Assembly (NCBI RefSeq): GCF_036226745.1 | Contig: NZ_CP109013.1 | Span: forward strand, 62,001 to 126,000 | Origin: Streptomyces sp. NBC_00683 | Lineage (GTDB): Bacteria > Actinomycetota > Actinomycetes > Streptomycetales > Streptomycetaceae | Direction of reading: 5' to 3' | DNA: 64,000 nucleotides | Part shown: piece by piece, positions 35,689 through 43,811 of the stretch | How positions within the stretch are numbered: position 1 is the first letter of the stretch | Layout: the number at the start of each line of letters is the position of its first letter | Notes under the pieces: model-generated | What the model was told of the DNA's origin: nothing | The model's database searches: none | Seen by the model: the letters and a program-made list of their open reading frames with translations, nothing else | Program-made: the position numbers and the translations under genes

Positions 35689-35953
35689 ACGCCCTCTCCA
35701 GACGTCGAAGCAAGATCCTCGTGTCAACGTAGCAGCGGTGTCTGACACCAAGGCAGCCGTCGGCCCGGCTTCCAGCGTCGGGCCGGAGAAGAGGGCCGGC
35801 GCAGCGCCGCCCGCTTCGCCGAGACCACGCCCGCCACCAGCCATCCACACCCTTTCCGACGTGGCTGCGGGCCCTGTCGTGGCAGTGCCCGAAGTCAGTG
35901 CCAGCCCGGCCAGTGCACGAGAAGGACACCCGTGCAGATGGGGAGCGCGGAGG

Positions 35954-36916
35954 CTACGGTGTCAGCACGATCCTGCCGAAGACCTCACCCGCGTCCATCT
36001 TCTGGTGCGCCAGCACGGCTCCGTCCAGTGGCAGCAGCTCGTGCACCACCGTTTCGATCTCGCCGCGACTGGCTGCGGCAAACTGCTCGCTGCGCACGGC
36101 ACGCCGGTCGGCTTGGGTGACGGTGGCTGCGCTGAAAGTGGCGAAGGACATCGACTTCTGGAACGCCGCCATGATCTTCGTGCCGAAGTCCGCGGGCGGC
36201 TGACCTCCGACAGCGCCCACGACCACCATGCGGCCGTTCGGGTTGAGCCTGTCGAAGAACGATGGCATGTCCTCACCGGCCACAACGTCGATGATGACGT
36301 CATAGCCCGCGGGAGCCTCTTCCCCTCCGTCACCGGAGCGCTCCAGCACGTGGGTCGCGCCGAGACGGCGCAGCCGCTCGCCGCGCTCGGCCGACGATGT
36401 CGTGACCGCCACCGCGGCGGCACCACCGCGAGCGGCGAGCTGCACTGTCATGATCCCGATGCTGCCGGCCGCGCCACGCACCAGGACCGTCTCCCCGGGA
36501 GCGAAATGGGCGTGCCGAAGCCCGAAGTGGGCCACCACACCGGAATTGCCGAGCGTCACCGCGTCGACGGCGGACAGGCTGCTGGGCAGGGGAAGGATCT
36601 CCTCGACCGGTGCGACGGCCTGTTCGACGTATCCTCCTCCGGTGCCGGTGAAGCCCCACACCTGCCGGCCGATCCACGACGCGTCGACGCCATCACCGAC
36701 CGCGGTCACGGTGCCCGCCACCTCGCCACCCGGGATGTGGCCCTCCTTGAAGCCGTAGGCGGCCAGAGCCCCGCTTCGGATCACGGTGTCGACGCCACCG
36801 ACGCCCACCGCCTCGGTGGCGATCAGCACCTGCCCGGCAGCAGGTGCGGGTACCGGCAGGTCGACAACAGCCAGGCCTTCAGGACCTCCGTACGTCTGGA
36901 TCGCGATTGCCTTCAA
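35954..36916 (-). CDS. MDR/quinone oxidoreductase-type zinc-independent reductase
   Basis: A 320-aa medium-chain dehydrogenase/reductase. TTG 36916 follows GGGAGA, and an ATG at 36946 would begin with a non-conserved leader. Features are the GroES-like N-terminal domain (AVGVGGVDTVIRSG, GGEVAGTVTAVG), the Rossmann loop VRGAAGSIGIMTVQLAARGGA, and DVIIDVVAGEDM. No zinc-ligand cysteines are visible, so it resembles NADPH quinone reductases (QOR). It is divergent from a TetR gene and probably under its control. Confidence 0.9.
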   Translation of the reverse strand: MKAIAIQTYGGPEGLAVVDLPVPAPAAGQVLIATEAVGVGGVDTVIRSGALAAYGFKEGHIPGGEVAGTVTAVGDGVDASWIGRQVWGFTGTGGGYVEQAVAPVEEILPLPSSLSAVDAVTLGNSGVVAHFGLRHAHFAPGETVLVRGAAGSIGIMTVQLAARGGAAAVAVTTSSAERGERLRRLGATHVLERSGDGGEEAPAGYDVIIDVVAGEDMPSFFDRLNPNGRMVVVGAVGGQPPADFGTKIMAAFQKSMSFATFSAATVTQADRRAVRSEQFAAASRGEIETVVHELLPLDGAVLAHQKMDAGEVFGRIVLTP

Positions 36917-37076
36917 TGTCGTCTCCCATGTTCTCGGGCCGCTCAAGCACGGTCCCGCTTCCGTACCCCTGCCACCGATCGCCGCCTGGCGGGAAGGGAC
37001 TTCACACCGCGGCCGAGGATCGGTCCCAGTGCTGCGCGCCCCGATGATCTCGGCGAGCTTCTATGCCCTGGACGCT

Positions 37077-37096
37077 AACGGACGCCCCCGTCCGTT
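37077..37096. promoter_or_regulatory. TetR-type operator between oxidoreductase and TetR genes
   Basis: AACGGACG (37077-37084), CCCC, and CGTCCGTT (37089-37096) form a perfect inverted repeat. It lies 9-18 nt upstream of the TetR start codons and about 160 bp from the oxidoreductase start. Dyads of this size in a TetR/enzyme gap are typical operators. Confidence 0.75.
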
Positions 37097-37113
37097 TAGG
37101 TAAAGTGAGAGAG

Positions 37114-37752
37114 GTGACCGACCATTTGCCTCATACCCTGCGTTCCGACGCGCTGGACAATCGGGAACGCATCCTCGACGCGGCCCGAGTGCTGTTCTCC
37201 GCCGACGGCCTGGACGTGCCGATGCGGGAGATCGCGCGGCGTGCCGGGGTGGGACCTGCCACCTTGTACCGTCACTTCCCGACGAAGCAGGTGCTGGTCA
37301 CCGATGCCTTCGCGGACCAGCTGCGCGCATGCCGCGCCATTGTCGACGAGGGGTGCGCAGATCCTGATCCATGGCGTGGCCTGTGCCTGGTGATCGAGAG
37401 GATCTGCGAGCTGCACGCCCGCGATCGGGGCTTCACCGAAGCCTTCCTGTCGACCTTCCCGGGGGTAACGGATGTCGCCGCGGGCCGTGAGTACACGGTG
37501 AAAGCAGTCGCCGAACTGGCCCAGCGAGCCAAGGAAGCAGGGCACCTGCGGTCCGACTTCGTCCTGGACGACCTGATTCTCATCCTCATGGCCAACAAGG
37601 GGATCCACGCCTCATCGACCGCCACCCAGGTCATGGCCTCCCGACGCTTCGCAGGGTTGGTGATCCAAGCGTTCGGAGCCTGCCCTCAGAACGCGCCACT
37701 GCCACCAGCGGCACGACTGGCATCCACAGCACTGCACGGCTTGCCGCGGTAG
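37114..37752 (+). CDS. TetR-family transcriptional regulator
   Basis: A 212-aa repressor. The HTH reads VPMREIARRAGVGPATLYRHFPTKQVL in the first 60 residues, followed by the variable ligand-binding helices (ICELHARDRGFTEAFLSTFPG...). The in-frame GTG starts at 37105 and 37114 are both possible; the ATG at 37063 lies upstream of the operator and is rejected. Its dyad overlaps its own promoter, so it probably represses itself and the divergent oxidoreductase. The inducer is unknown. Confidence 0.87.
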   Translation: MTDHLPHTLRSDALDNRERILDAARVLFSADGLDVPMREIARRAGVGPATLYRHFPTKQVLVTDAFADQLRACRAIVDEGCADPDPWRGLCLVIERICELHARDRGFTEAFLSTFPGVTDVAAGREYTVKAVAELAQRAKEAGHLRSDFVLDDLILILMANKGIHASSTATQVMASRRFAGLVIQAFGACPQNAPLPPAARLASTALHGLPR

Positions 37753-37929
37753 GTGCCGGACTCACTGCGGCGGAGTTCCTACGGTGATCACCGCGACCTG
37801 CGGCGGGCCGTTCCGGCCGCCGGGGCGAGGTGTACGCATTTACTGCGGCAGTACCGGAAGGGTGGGACGGCGTGACGATCGAACCGGTGACCGAGCTCGG
37901 GAGCGGGGGTTCTTCGGTTGCCGCGCGCT

Positions 37930-38303
37930 CGGGTCGTACCTCTGTCCACCCCGGCCGCGTCGTACGCCGCGGCGGCCGAGCGCTGTCTCACCGGCGCGGG
38001 CATCGCGAAGTCCTCCGCGCGTATCTCGCGGCCGAGCCTGAGCGCCGGGCACGCCGCTCCCGCCCAGTTCGCCAACATGATCCGCTCGCACCGGCAGATC
38101 GAGGCCCTGCACCACGTGCGGGACACCACCTTCGCCGAGGACGCCTCACAGCTTCGGACCAGCAATGCGCCCCGCACCATGGCGACCTGGCGCAACTTGC
38201 CGTCGGCGCCCTGCGCGTCGCCGGCACCCAGAACGTCGCCGCCGCACTCCGGGCCAACTCCCGCGACCCGAAACGCCCGCTCGCCCGACTCGGCCTCACA
38301 TGA
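37930..38303 (+). mobile_element. ISAs1-family transposase C-terminal relic
   Basis: Frame one reads [39 protein letters not shown] and the next frame ends [34 protein letters not shown] before a stop at 38303. The motif AEDAxxxRTxxAPxxMATxRN-x-AxxxLRxxGxxNIA is diagnostic for ISAs1 transposases. A one-base deletion separates the frames. Confidence 0.72.
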
Positions 38304-38428
38304 TCACGAACCGGACATCACACGACTACGCCGCAGCCCTGGGCGCTGGCCCGGCACGCCAAGCGCGATGCTTACCCCGAAGCCGTTGAGCAGACGCACG
38401 GCGACACGCTGACGTCATACCTGCCTGC

Positions 38429-39352
38429 TCAGGCGGCGCTCCGCAGGTGTTCGTGCGCCCACTCTTCGAAGCTGGTCAGGTCGATGCCCAGCGCACGAGC
38501 GAACTGTGGCCGGGCCGGCTGGCCGACAACCTCCATGAACTCGTGCGTGGCACCCATGTCTCCCATGCCGGCGGCGCGGGCCTGTTCCTCGGTCATGTCC
38601 GGGGCCGTCAGCGGGACGCCCACGGCGCGGGAGAGGATCTCGGCTATTTCGGTCATGGTGAGGTAATCGCTGGTGAGCTCCAGTTCCACTCGGTGGAACT
38701 CGGCGGGGGCGGAAATGGCAGCCGCCGCGGCTCGGCCCACGTCTTTGGCTGCTACGAGTGCCAGGTGCGTGCTCGGTTTGACGACGGTGACAAGACCCCC
38801 CTCGACGCCGCGGGGGAAGTAGAACCGCATGGACGGCTCGAAGTTCTCCATGAAGAACGACGGCTTGAGCAACGTCCAGTAGGGAAAGTCGAGTTCGCGC
38901 AGCCGGTCCTGGATCGCGGCCTTCGTGCCGAGCGGGGCTTCCATCACCGCCCACCGCCCTTCGGCCCAGCCCGGGGCCTCGACGTGCTGTCCCACGCCGC
39001 TGGTGGAGGACTGGACGAACTGCTCCACACCGGCGGCCCGCGCAGTCGTCATGAGGTTGTCCGCCTGGTTGACCTCGCCGGCGAAGTCGAACCCCTGCTC
39101 GGTGTAGGCGGGCATCTGCACGGAGAAGACGGCCCGCACGCCGTCCATGGCCGCCTCAAGGGTCGCAGGTTCGGTGAGATCGCCCACGAACAGGCTGGCG
39201 CCGAGTTCTTCGACGGCCCGTGCACGCTGCGCACTCGGGTCGCGCACCAGGGCGCGCACCGGTGTTCCCTGCGCGAGCAGGGCGCGGGCGGTCGCACCGC
39301 CTTGGCGGCCTGTGGCACCGGTGACGAGAACCGGTGTTGCGGCAGTGGTCAT
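38429..39352 (-). CDS. NmrA/TMR-type NAD(P)-binding protein
   Basis: A 307-aa atypical SDR of the NmrA family. The glycine-rich loop VTGATGRQGGATARALL is at the N-terminus, followed by QSSTSGVGQHVEAPG (the Y-x-x-K site is lost, as is typical) and the C-terminal extension MTEIAEILSRAVGVPLTAP. ATG 39352 follows AGGAGA; the longer reading is non-conserved. It is probably an NADP(H)-sensing or reducing protein. It is divergent from a TetR gene and shares its operators. Confidence 0.9.
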   Translation of the reverse strand: MTTAATPVLVTGATGRQGGATARALLAQGTPVRALVRDPSAQRARAVEELGASLFVGDLTEPATLEAAMDGVRAVFSVQMPAYTEQGFDFAGEVNQADNLMTTARAAGVEQFVQSSTSGVGQHVEAPGWAEGRWAVMEAPLGTKAAIQDRLRELDFPYWTLLKPSFFMENFEPSMRFYFPRGVEGGLVTVVKPSTHLALVAAKDVGRAAAAAISAPAEFHRVELELTSDYLTMTEIAEILSRAVGVPLTAPDMTEEQARAAGMGDMGATHEFMEVVGQPARPQFARALGIDLTSFEEWAHEHLRSAA

Positions 39353-39384
39353 GTGTACATCTCCTAAGCGGTCACGCACACCAC

Positions 39385-39436
39385 AAACGGCGGGGCCCGC
39401 CGTTTCGTGTTCGCTACAATACGGCGGGGCCCGCCA
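39385..39436. promoter_or_regulatory. Tandem TetR operators between NmrA and TetR genes
   Basis: Operator 1 is AAACGGCGGG (39385-39394), one G, then CCCGCCGTTT (39396-39405). Operator 2, shorter, has GGCGGG (39423-39428), G, CCCGCC (39430-39435). The centres are 34 bp apart, about three helical turns. Confidence 0.75.
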
Positions 39437-39457
39437 CTTATCAATGTTGGGGAGATC

Positions 39458-40021
39458 ATGACCGGCCAGCGCTCGGACGCCCGCCGCAACTACACGCACA
39501 TCCTCGCCGTGGCCGAGGCCGAGGTGGCGGCTCAAGGAGCCCAGGCATCCCTGGAGCGGATAGCCCGCATCGCAGGCGTCGGATCAGCCACCGTGCGGCG
39601 CCACTTCCCCACCCGCAAAGCCCTGCTCGAGGCCGTCTTCAAACAGCGCGTCCATGACCTGTGCGATCGCGCTCATGCGCTTAGCGGCGAGCACGACAGC
39701 CGCTCCGCGCTGGTGGAATGGCTGCGCGAGCTGCTCGCCTACTCACTCGCCGCACGCGGTCTGGCAGACGTCCTCTCCTACGAGCCCCTCCAGGACGAGG
39801 CCACCCAGGACTCCTGTGCACCGGCCATCGGTGCGGCCGGCGCCTTGCTGCTGCGCAAGGCCATTGACGACCAGACTGTCCGGGCGGACATCACCATCGA
39901 CGATCTGCTCGTACTGATCGTCGGAATCGCCCTGGCCACCGAGAATTACACCGACCCGGCGACGCAGGCGGACCGCGCCTTCCGGCTCGCCGTCGCAGGC
40001 TTGGGCGCCAACGGCACCTGA
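39458..40021 (+). CDS. TetR-family transcriptional regulator
   Basis: A 187-aa TetR protein. ATG 39458 follows GGGGAGA. The HTH reads ASLERIARIAGVGSATVRRHFPTRKALLE at residues ~28-56. The C-terminal ligand domain contains VLSYEPLQDEATQDS. Its operator pair precedes it, so it probably represses itself and the NmrA-type gene. The effector is unknown. Confidence 0.9.
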   Translation: MTGQRSDARRNYTHILAVAEAEVAAQGAQASLERIARIAGVGSATVRRHFPTRKALLEAVFKQRVHDLCDRAHALSGEHDSRSALVEWLRELLAYSLAARGLADVLSYEPLQDEATQDSCAPAIGAAGALLLRKAIDDQTVRADITIDDLLVLIVGIALATENYTDPATQADRAFRLAVAGLGANGT

Positions 40022-40029
40022 GCACTCAT

Positions 40030-40161
40030 ATGGGACCGAAGGTACGACGGCGTGATGCCGGTGCGGGGATCAGCCGTCGCACAGACGAGGACCTCGTAGT
40101 CATGCATGTAGTTGGTGTATCCGTGATGCACGACAGCGTGATCGAAGGTCTCGTCCAGCAT
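40030..40161 (-). pseudogene. N-terminal fragment of a hypothetical gene
   Basis: From ATG 40161 the minus frame reads MLDETFDHAVVHHGYTNYMHDYEVLVCATADPRTG, a beginning I recognise from uncharacterised Streptomyces proteins, and then merges into the shadow of the TetR gene. It is truncated. The next ~240 bases (to 40398) hold no gene. Confidence 0.45.
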
Positions 40162-40398
40162 CTGTCCAGGTACGGCGGTACCCCTACCGCCGCACTACCT
40201 CACCCGACGAGACGTTCGACAATGAGATTCACGGGTGTCATACGCCGTTGCCTCAAGGATCGACCGCACACGTCCTGGTCGGCCCTGTTGTGACTGAGTG
40301 GATACTTGGCCACTGACCGCAGTAGACGGCCGGTCAGAGCGGTGGGCGTGACCTGGCCGTTAGCCTCGGTGTTCTGTCTCATCGAAGCTGGCAGATTC

Positions 40399-40679
40399 TC
40401 ATGAGTCGGCAATGAGCGGGAACATGACGCTCAACCTCGGCAGCCGACGAGCCGCTTCGCCCTCATCTCGAACATCCCAGCGTTCCCCGGCCGGTCCACG
40501 GGTGGTCAGATTCTCACCTTGCTGAGCTTTCACGGCCGCGTGGAAGGCGTCCCCGCACTCGTCGGGGTCACCGGCCACAAGCCCATTGGGCTTCCAACGC
40601 CACACACAAGCCGCGCATCCTGGCCCGCCGCCTGCCGGCGACAATTCTCCACAAGGTTCCAGAAGGACTCAAGGTTCAC
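40399..40679 (-). pseudogene. DUF4240-like protein relic
   Basis: One frame from GTG 40679 reads NLESFWNLVENCRRQAAGQDA. Another frame ends DAFHAAVKAQQGENLTTRG and RWDVRDEGEAARRLPRLSVMF before a stop at 40399. These are the start and end of DUF4240, with the middle deleted. The function of the family is unknown. Confidence 0.5.
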
Positions 40680-40936
40680 GAGGAGCACCCTGCCAGGCAC
40701 CGCTGACATCGGACGGCCCCACTCCTCCGGAGAAGCCAGATGGTTCGAGAACGCCACCGACTCGAAGTCCCAGGCCACCTGGCAGCTACGCAGGTGAGCG
40801 TCGCATCTGCCCCTACGCTGCGACAGGACACCCAGTGGTTGATTCCTGCGCCGCCGTCGAAGGTCATGACGCGTCACTGCGACGGACGGATCTACGTGCG
40901 GGTGCTCCGCTGACCTGGACGGCATACCCTGCCCCA

Positions 40937-41206
40937 ATGGGTCTCTACATGTCCTGGGAAGTCTCTGGGATTGCGTTGGCAGGCGGTGACGTGCACGACA
41001 TCGCGGGGGCCGTGGCCGCCCTGGACAAGTCTGTCGAGCGCATCCAGGAGCGGGTTGCCCTGAGCCCTGCGGAGCGGCGGACCTTGAACAAGAGTGCCGC
41101 TGAAGTGCGCTCAAGGGTGCTCACGGAGGGGAGCGCGGCCGTGGAGCAGGGCGGTTCATACTCCGTCGCGAACGGCGACGTGAGGGTGTCGCTGACCCCA
41201 AGATGA
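40937..41206 (+). CDS. Hypothetical small helical protein
   Basis: An 89-aa protein from ATG 40937. It is helical and charged: DIAGAVAALDKSVERIQERVALSPAERRTLNKSAAEVRS. The N-terminus is short and hydrophobic but not a clear signal peptide, and no SD is obvious. The regular heptad-like spacing could support dimerisation. Confidence 0.55.
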   Translation: MGLYMSWEVSGIALAGGDVHDIAGAVAALDKSVERIQERVALSPAERRTLNKSAAEVRSRVLTEGSAAVEQGGSYSVANGDVRVSLTPR

Positions 41207-41627
41207 CACCGTCCGAACGCCGCGAACAATTCCAGCATCACGCCTTGCCGCCCGGCCGAGGCCTCACCTGAGCTGGATGCGCGAGATGTCACGGCTTCCC
41301 GGATGCTTGCCTGGCCGGCCCCGGACCGCCCAGTTGGACCTGGCGCCGCCCTCGTCCGCGCCGTCAATCAGGAATGCCATGCTGCGCAACGGGCGCAGCC
41401 AGGAGCAAAGCCGGGCGGACCCGATTGGCCTAGAGCCAAACCGCGCCCTCCCGTCGCGGAGGCGGGGGTGCCGCCGTCGCGCAGGATGCTGGTCCCACGC
41501 TCGGTCTCCGGCAGATGCCGGGGCCCTCAGGCAGCCCCTCCCTGATCACGGCCGAAGGCCCCCTCGCCGGGTGCCGGCACCCGGTCGCAGTCTGAAGCGG
41601 TGAGGGCCGTCAGCCGACTCGCAGCCG
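41207..41627. other. Intergenic stretch, nothing recognised
   Basis: No gene-like frame is seen. The two neighbouring genes converge on this region. Confidence 0.5.
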
Positions 41628-42062
41628 TTACGGTCGGTAGTAGTCCTCGATGGGGGTGCGTGCCTCGTCGAACAGAGCCGGGCCGTCCTGCGCTGTCGTC
41701 GGCCAGGTGCCTGACTCCGGGTTGAGTTCGATGAGTTGCTCGGTGGAGAGCGCGTAGACGACACGGCCGAGTCCGGAGCGGATGATGCCGCCGGCGCACA
41801 TGCCGCACGGCTGGCAGCTGGTGTACATGGTGGTGCGGGCGGCCGTGTCGGGGTCAAGTTCGCGGGCCGCCCAGCGGGCGAGTTTCAGCTCTGGGTGGGC
41901 GCTGATGTCGTTGTCACGGCGCACGGTGTTATGGGCTTCGACGAGGATCGTGCCGTCCGGGCCGGCCAGCAGGGAGCCGTACGGCGCGTCGCCCAGGGTG
42001 GTGGCATGGGCTGCGATGGCGATGGCCCGCCGCAGCAGGTCCTCGTCGGCAGTGGTGATCAC
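41628..42062 (-). CDS. Nucleoside/cytidine deaminase-like zinc hydrolase
   Basis: A 144-aa deaminase. The zinc motif H56-P-E58 (HPELKLARWA) and P85-C86-G-M-C89 (TSCQPCGMCAGGI) are the two halves of the CDA signature, with H56, C86 and C89 as likely zinc ligands and E58 as proton shuttle. HPE replaces the more common HAE. The substrate could be guanine, tRNA adenosine or another nucleoside; the length suits the guanine/cytidine deaminase group. Its ATG overlaps the stop of the upstream LLM gene by 3 bp (TGATG/ATGA arrangement at 42059-42062). Confidence 0.9.
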   Translation of the reverse strand: MITTADEDLLRRAIAIAAHATTLGDAPYGSLLAGPDGTILVEAHNTVRRDNDISAHPELKLARWAARELDPDTAARTTMYTSCQPCGMCAGGIIRSGLGRVVYALSTEQLIELNPESGTWPTTAQDGPALFDEARTPIEDYYRP

Positions 42063-42877
42063 GATGCGGTCCTCCAGTGTGCGGCTACGGCGGTGAGCGC
42101 CTGCCAGGCCGCGTGTGGCCGGCGGGTGTCCTCTGGGTCTCCGTGGTACGGGTCGAGCACGACGGTGTCGGCGCCGAGGCGGTGCAGCTGGTCGAGATCA
42201 TCAAGGATCTGCTCGAGGGTGCCGGTGCCCGCGAGCCGCTCGGTGTCGTCTATCGGTGCGGTGGTCAGCCGCAGGGCGATGCGGGGCGCGAACGCCGGCA
42301 GTGAGTGGCTCGTCACGACCGACCGCATCCAGGGAAGGGTGCCCCGAAGCGGATGCCAGGCGTCGCCGAACCTGATGGCGCGCCGGATCCCCGCCTCGCT
42401 GTTGCCGCCGACCCAGACGGGAATCGGGGCGGTGTGCTCGCCTGCCTCCTCGTGCCAGGCTTTCCGCAGGGCGACGAGATTCTCGTCGGTCAGCCTGCCG
42501 CGCGTGGTAAACGGCACGCCGAGCGCCTCGAACTCCTGACGTGCCCAGCCGACGCCCACCCCGAGCACGAGCCGGCCACCGCTGAGCTGGTGGAGGTTGG
42601 TGGCCATGCGCGCCACCAGCAGCGGATGCCGGTAGGGCAGTACGAGCACTGTCGTGCCCAGCCGCACCCTGTTGGTGATGCCGGCCAGCCAGGACAGCGT
42701 GGTGAACGGCTCGTAGAACGGCGCCGGATAGCGCACGGCCACGTCCGGGGTGACGGCCACGTGATCCGACACCATGAGGAGGTCGAAACCGAGTCCCTCC
42801 ACGACCTGTGCCCACTCGCGCAGCACGCCGGGATCGGTTCCGGGCCCGAAGTTCGGTACGTTGACGCCAAGTTGCAT
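42059..42877 (-). CDS. LLM-class F420-dependent oxidoreductase
   Basis: A 272-aa luciferase-like monooxygenase. It begins MQLGVNVPNFGPGTDPGVLREWAQVVEGLGFDLLMVSDH, which is the TIM-barrel/coenzyme F420 start. TNLHQLSGGRLVLGVGVGW and IPVWVGGNSEAGIRRAIRFGDAWHP are signature blocks. It probably reduces or oxidises an organic substrate with F420. It forms an operon with the deaminase. GATAAT lies 8 nt before the start, suggesting a leaderless transcript. It is divergent from an Lrp regulator. Confidence 0.92.
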   Translation of the reverse strand: MQLGVNVPNFGPGTDPGVLREWAQVVEGLGFDLLMVSDHVAVTPDVAVRYPAPFYEPFTTLSWLAGITNRVRLGTTVLVLPYRHPLLVARMATNLHQLSGGRLVLGVGVGWARQEFEALGVPFTTRGRLTDENLVALRKAWHEEAGEHTAPIPVWVGGNSEAGIRRAIRFGDAWHPLRGTLPWMRSVVTSHSLPAFAPRIALRLTTAPIDDTERLAGTGTLEQILDDLDQLHRLGADTVVLDPYHGDPEDTRRPHAAWQALTAVAAHWRTAS

Positions 42878-42935
42878 GAGCGAAGATTATCTCAGCGATC
42901 AAGAAGTTTGGAAGCTGCTACTCCCGGTCGACCCG

Positions 42936-42970
42936 ACGTCTTGCCGTCAATTTCCCCGTACAATCGCCAT
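42936..42970 (+). promoter_or_regulatory. Putative leaderless promoter for the Lrp/AsnC gene
   Basis: TACAAT at 42959-42964 has its downstream edge 6 nt before the start codon ATG 42971, so transcription could begin at or near the A of the ATG. No SD is present. The -35 is weak. Confidence 0.5.
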
Positions 42971-43417
42971 ATGGCCGGGAATCTTGACGAGATCGACTGG
43001 GCGATCATCAACGAGCTGCAACAGGACGCGCGCATCTCCCTCAGCGAGTTGGGACGGCGCGTGAGTCTCAGCCCGTCAGCCACCACTGAACGGGTGCGGC
43101 GCCTGGAGGCGATGGGCGTCATCACCGGCTACCGCGCCGTGGTCGACCTGGCGAAGGCCGGCTACCCCGTGCTCGCCGTGGTCCGGTTGAAGTACCCGGG
43201 CAACCGCCACCAACCGTTGCACCGGCTCCTCGCCGACAGACGGGAGATCCTGGAGTGCCTGCGTACCACCGGCGACGACTGCTACACCCTGAAGGTGGCC
43301 GCGACATCCATGGAGCACCTGGAGACACTCATGGACGAGCTGGCCGGCTTCGGCAGCACCACCACCAGCGTGGTCTACAGCCAGACGCTGCCCTATCGCG
43401 GACCCGCCCAGCCCTGA
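42971..43417 (+). CDS. Lrp/AsnC-family transcriptional regulator
   Basis: A 148-aa protein: the winged HTH ELQQDARISLSELGRRVSLSPSATTERVRRLEAMGVITGYRAVV is followed by the RAM domain (AVVRLKYPGNRHQPLHRLLADRREILECLRTTGDDCYTLKV). Such regulators sense amino acids or small molecules. It is divergent from the LLM-deaminase operon, with 93 bp between starts, and probably controls it. It has an apparent leaderless start at ATG 42971; the longer upstream frame is the antisense of the LLM gene. Confidence 0.92.
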   Translation: MAGNLDEIDWAIINELQQDARISLSELGRRVSLSPSATTERVRRLEAMGVITGYRAVVDLAKAGYPVLAVVRLKYPGNRHQPLHRLLADRREILECLRTTGDDCYTLKVAATSMEHLETLMDELAGFGSTTTSVVYSQTLPYRGPAQP

Positions 43418-43477
43418 CGAACAGCTGACCGGCCGTCGGTGCGCAGATGTGGTCTGGGTGCACCAGGCCCGACGACA

Positions 43478-43699
43478 TCAGCAGACGAACTGCACCCGTA
43501 AAGGGTTGGGGGCCAGGGCTTCGGCCGTCGCTGAAGGTCTCGCTTCTGGCGCGGTCGCCTTGCAGTCGGAAGGTAAGGGCGGGAAACGGTGCCCCTTCAC
43601 GTCTGTACGCCGGTGATGCCCGCCCCCGCAGTCACACGCGTAGATCCCATGGCCCGGCACGGCCTCGCCCGGATGCCACGATGGCTCGCCCTCGCTCAT
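43478..43699 (-). CDS. Small zinc-ribbon-like protein
   Basis: A 73-aa protein from ATG 43699, which follows AGGGAAG. It reads SWHPGEAVPGHGIYACDCGGGHHRRTDVKGHRFPPLPSDC; the C-x-C and H-H pair, with C further on, form a likely metal site, and the motif GIYxCDCG...HxFPPLPxxC is shared with small Streptomyces proteins. The C-terminal 25 residues differ from the family pattern and may be read-through of a frameshift. It lies in a 390-bp gap with nothing else. Confidence 0.5.
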   Translation of the reverse strand: MSEGEPSWHPGEAVPGHGIYACDCGGGHHRRTDVKGHRFPPLPSDCKATAPEARPSATAEALAPNPLRVQFVC

Positions 43700-43811
43700 C
43701 TTCCCTGTGTACGACGATCGCCGGCCATCCGCGACTCAGTGGGGTGATCGCGCCGCGCAAGGATCTGCCACCGCGGCCGTCAGGGATGTTGCCGAGCTTC
43801 TTGATCTGGGA

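Noticed and set aside
35519..37078. 519-aa plus-strand frame
   Set aside because: Antisense of the MDR and hypothetical genes; no domain, no RBS.
38447..39367. 306-aa plus-strand frame
   Set aside because: Antisense of the NmrA-type gene.
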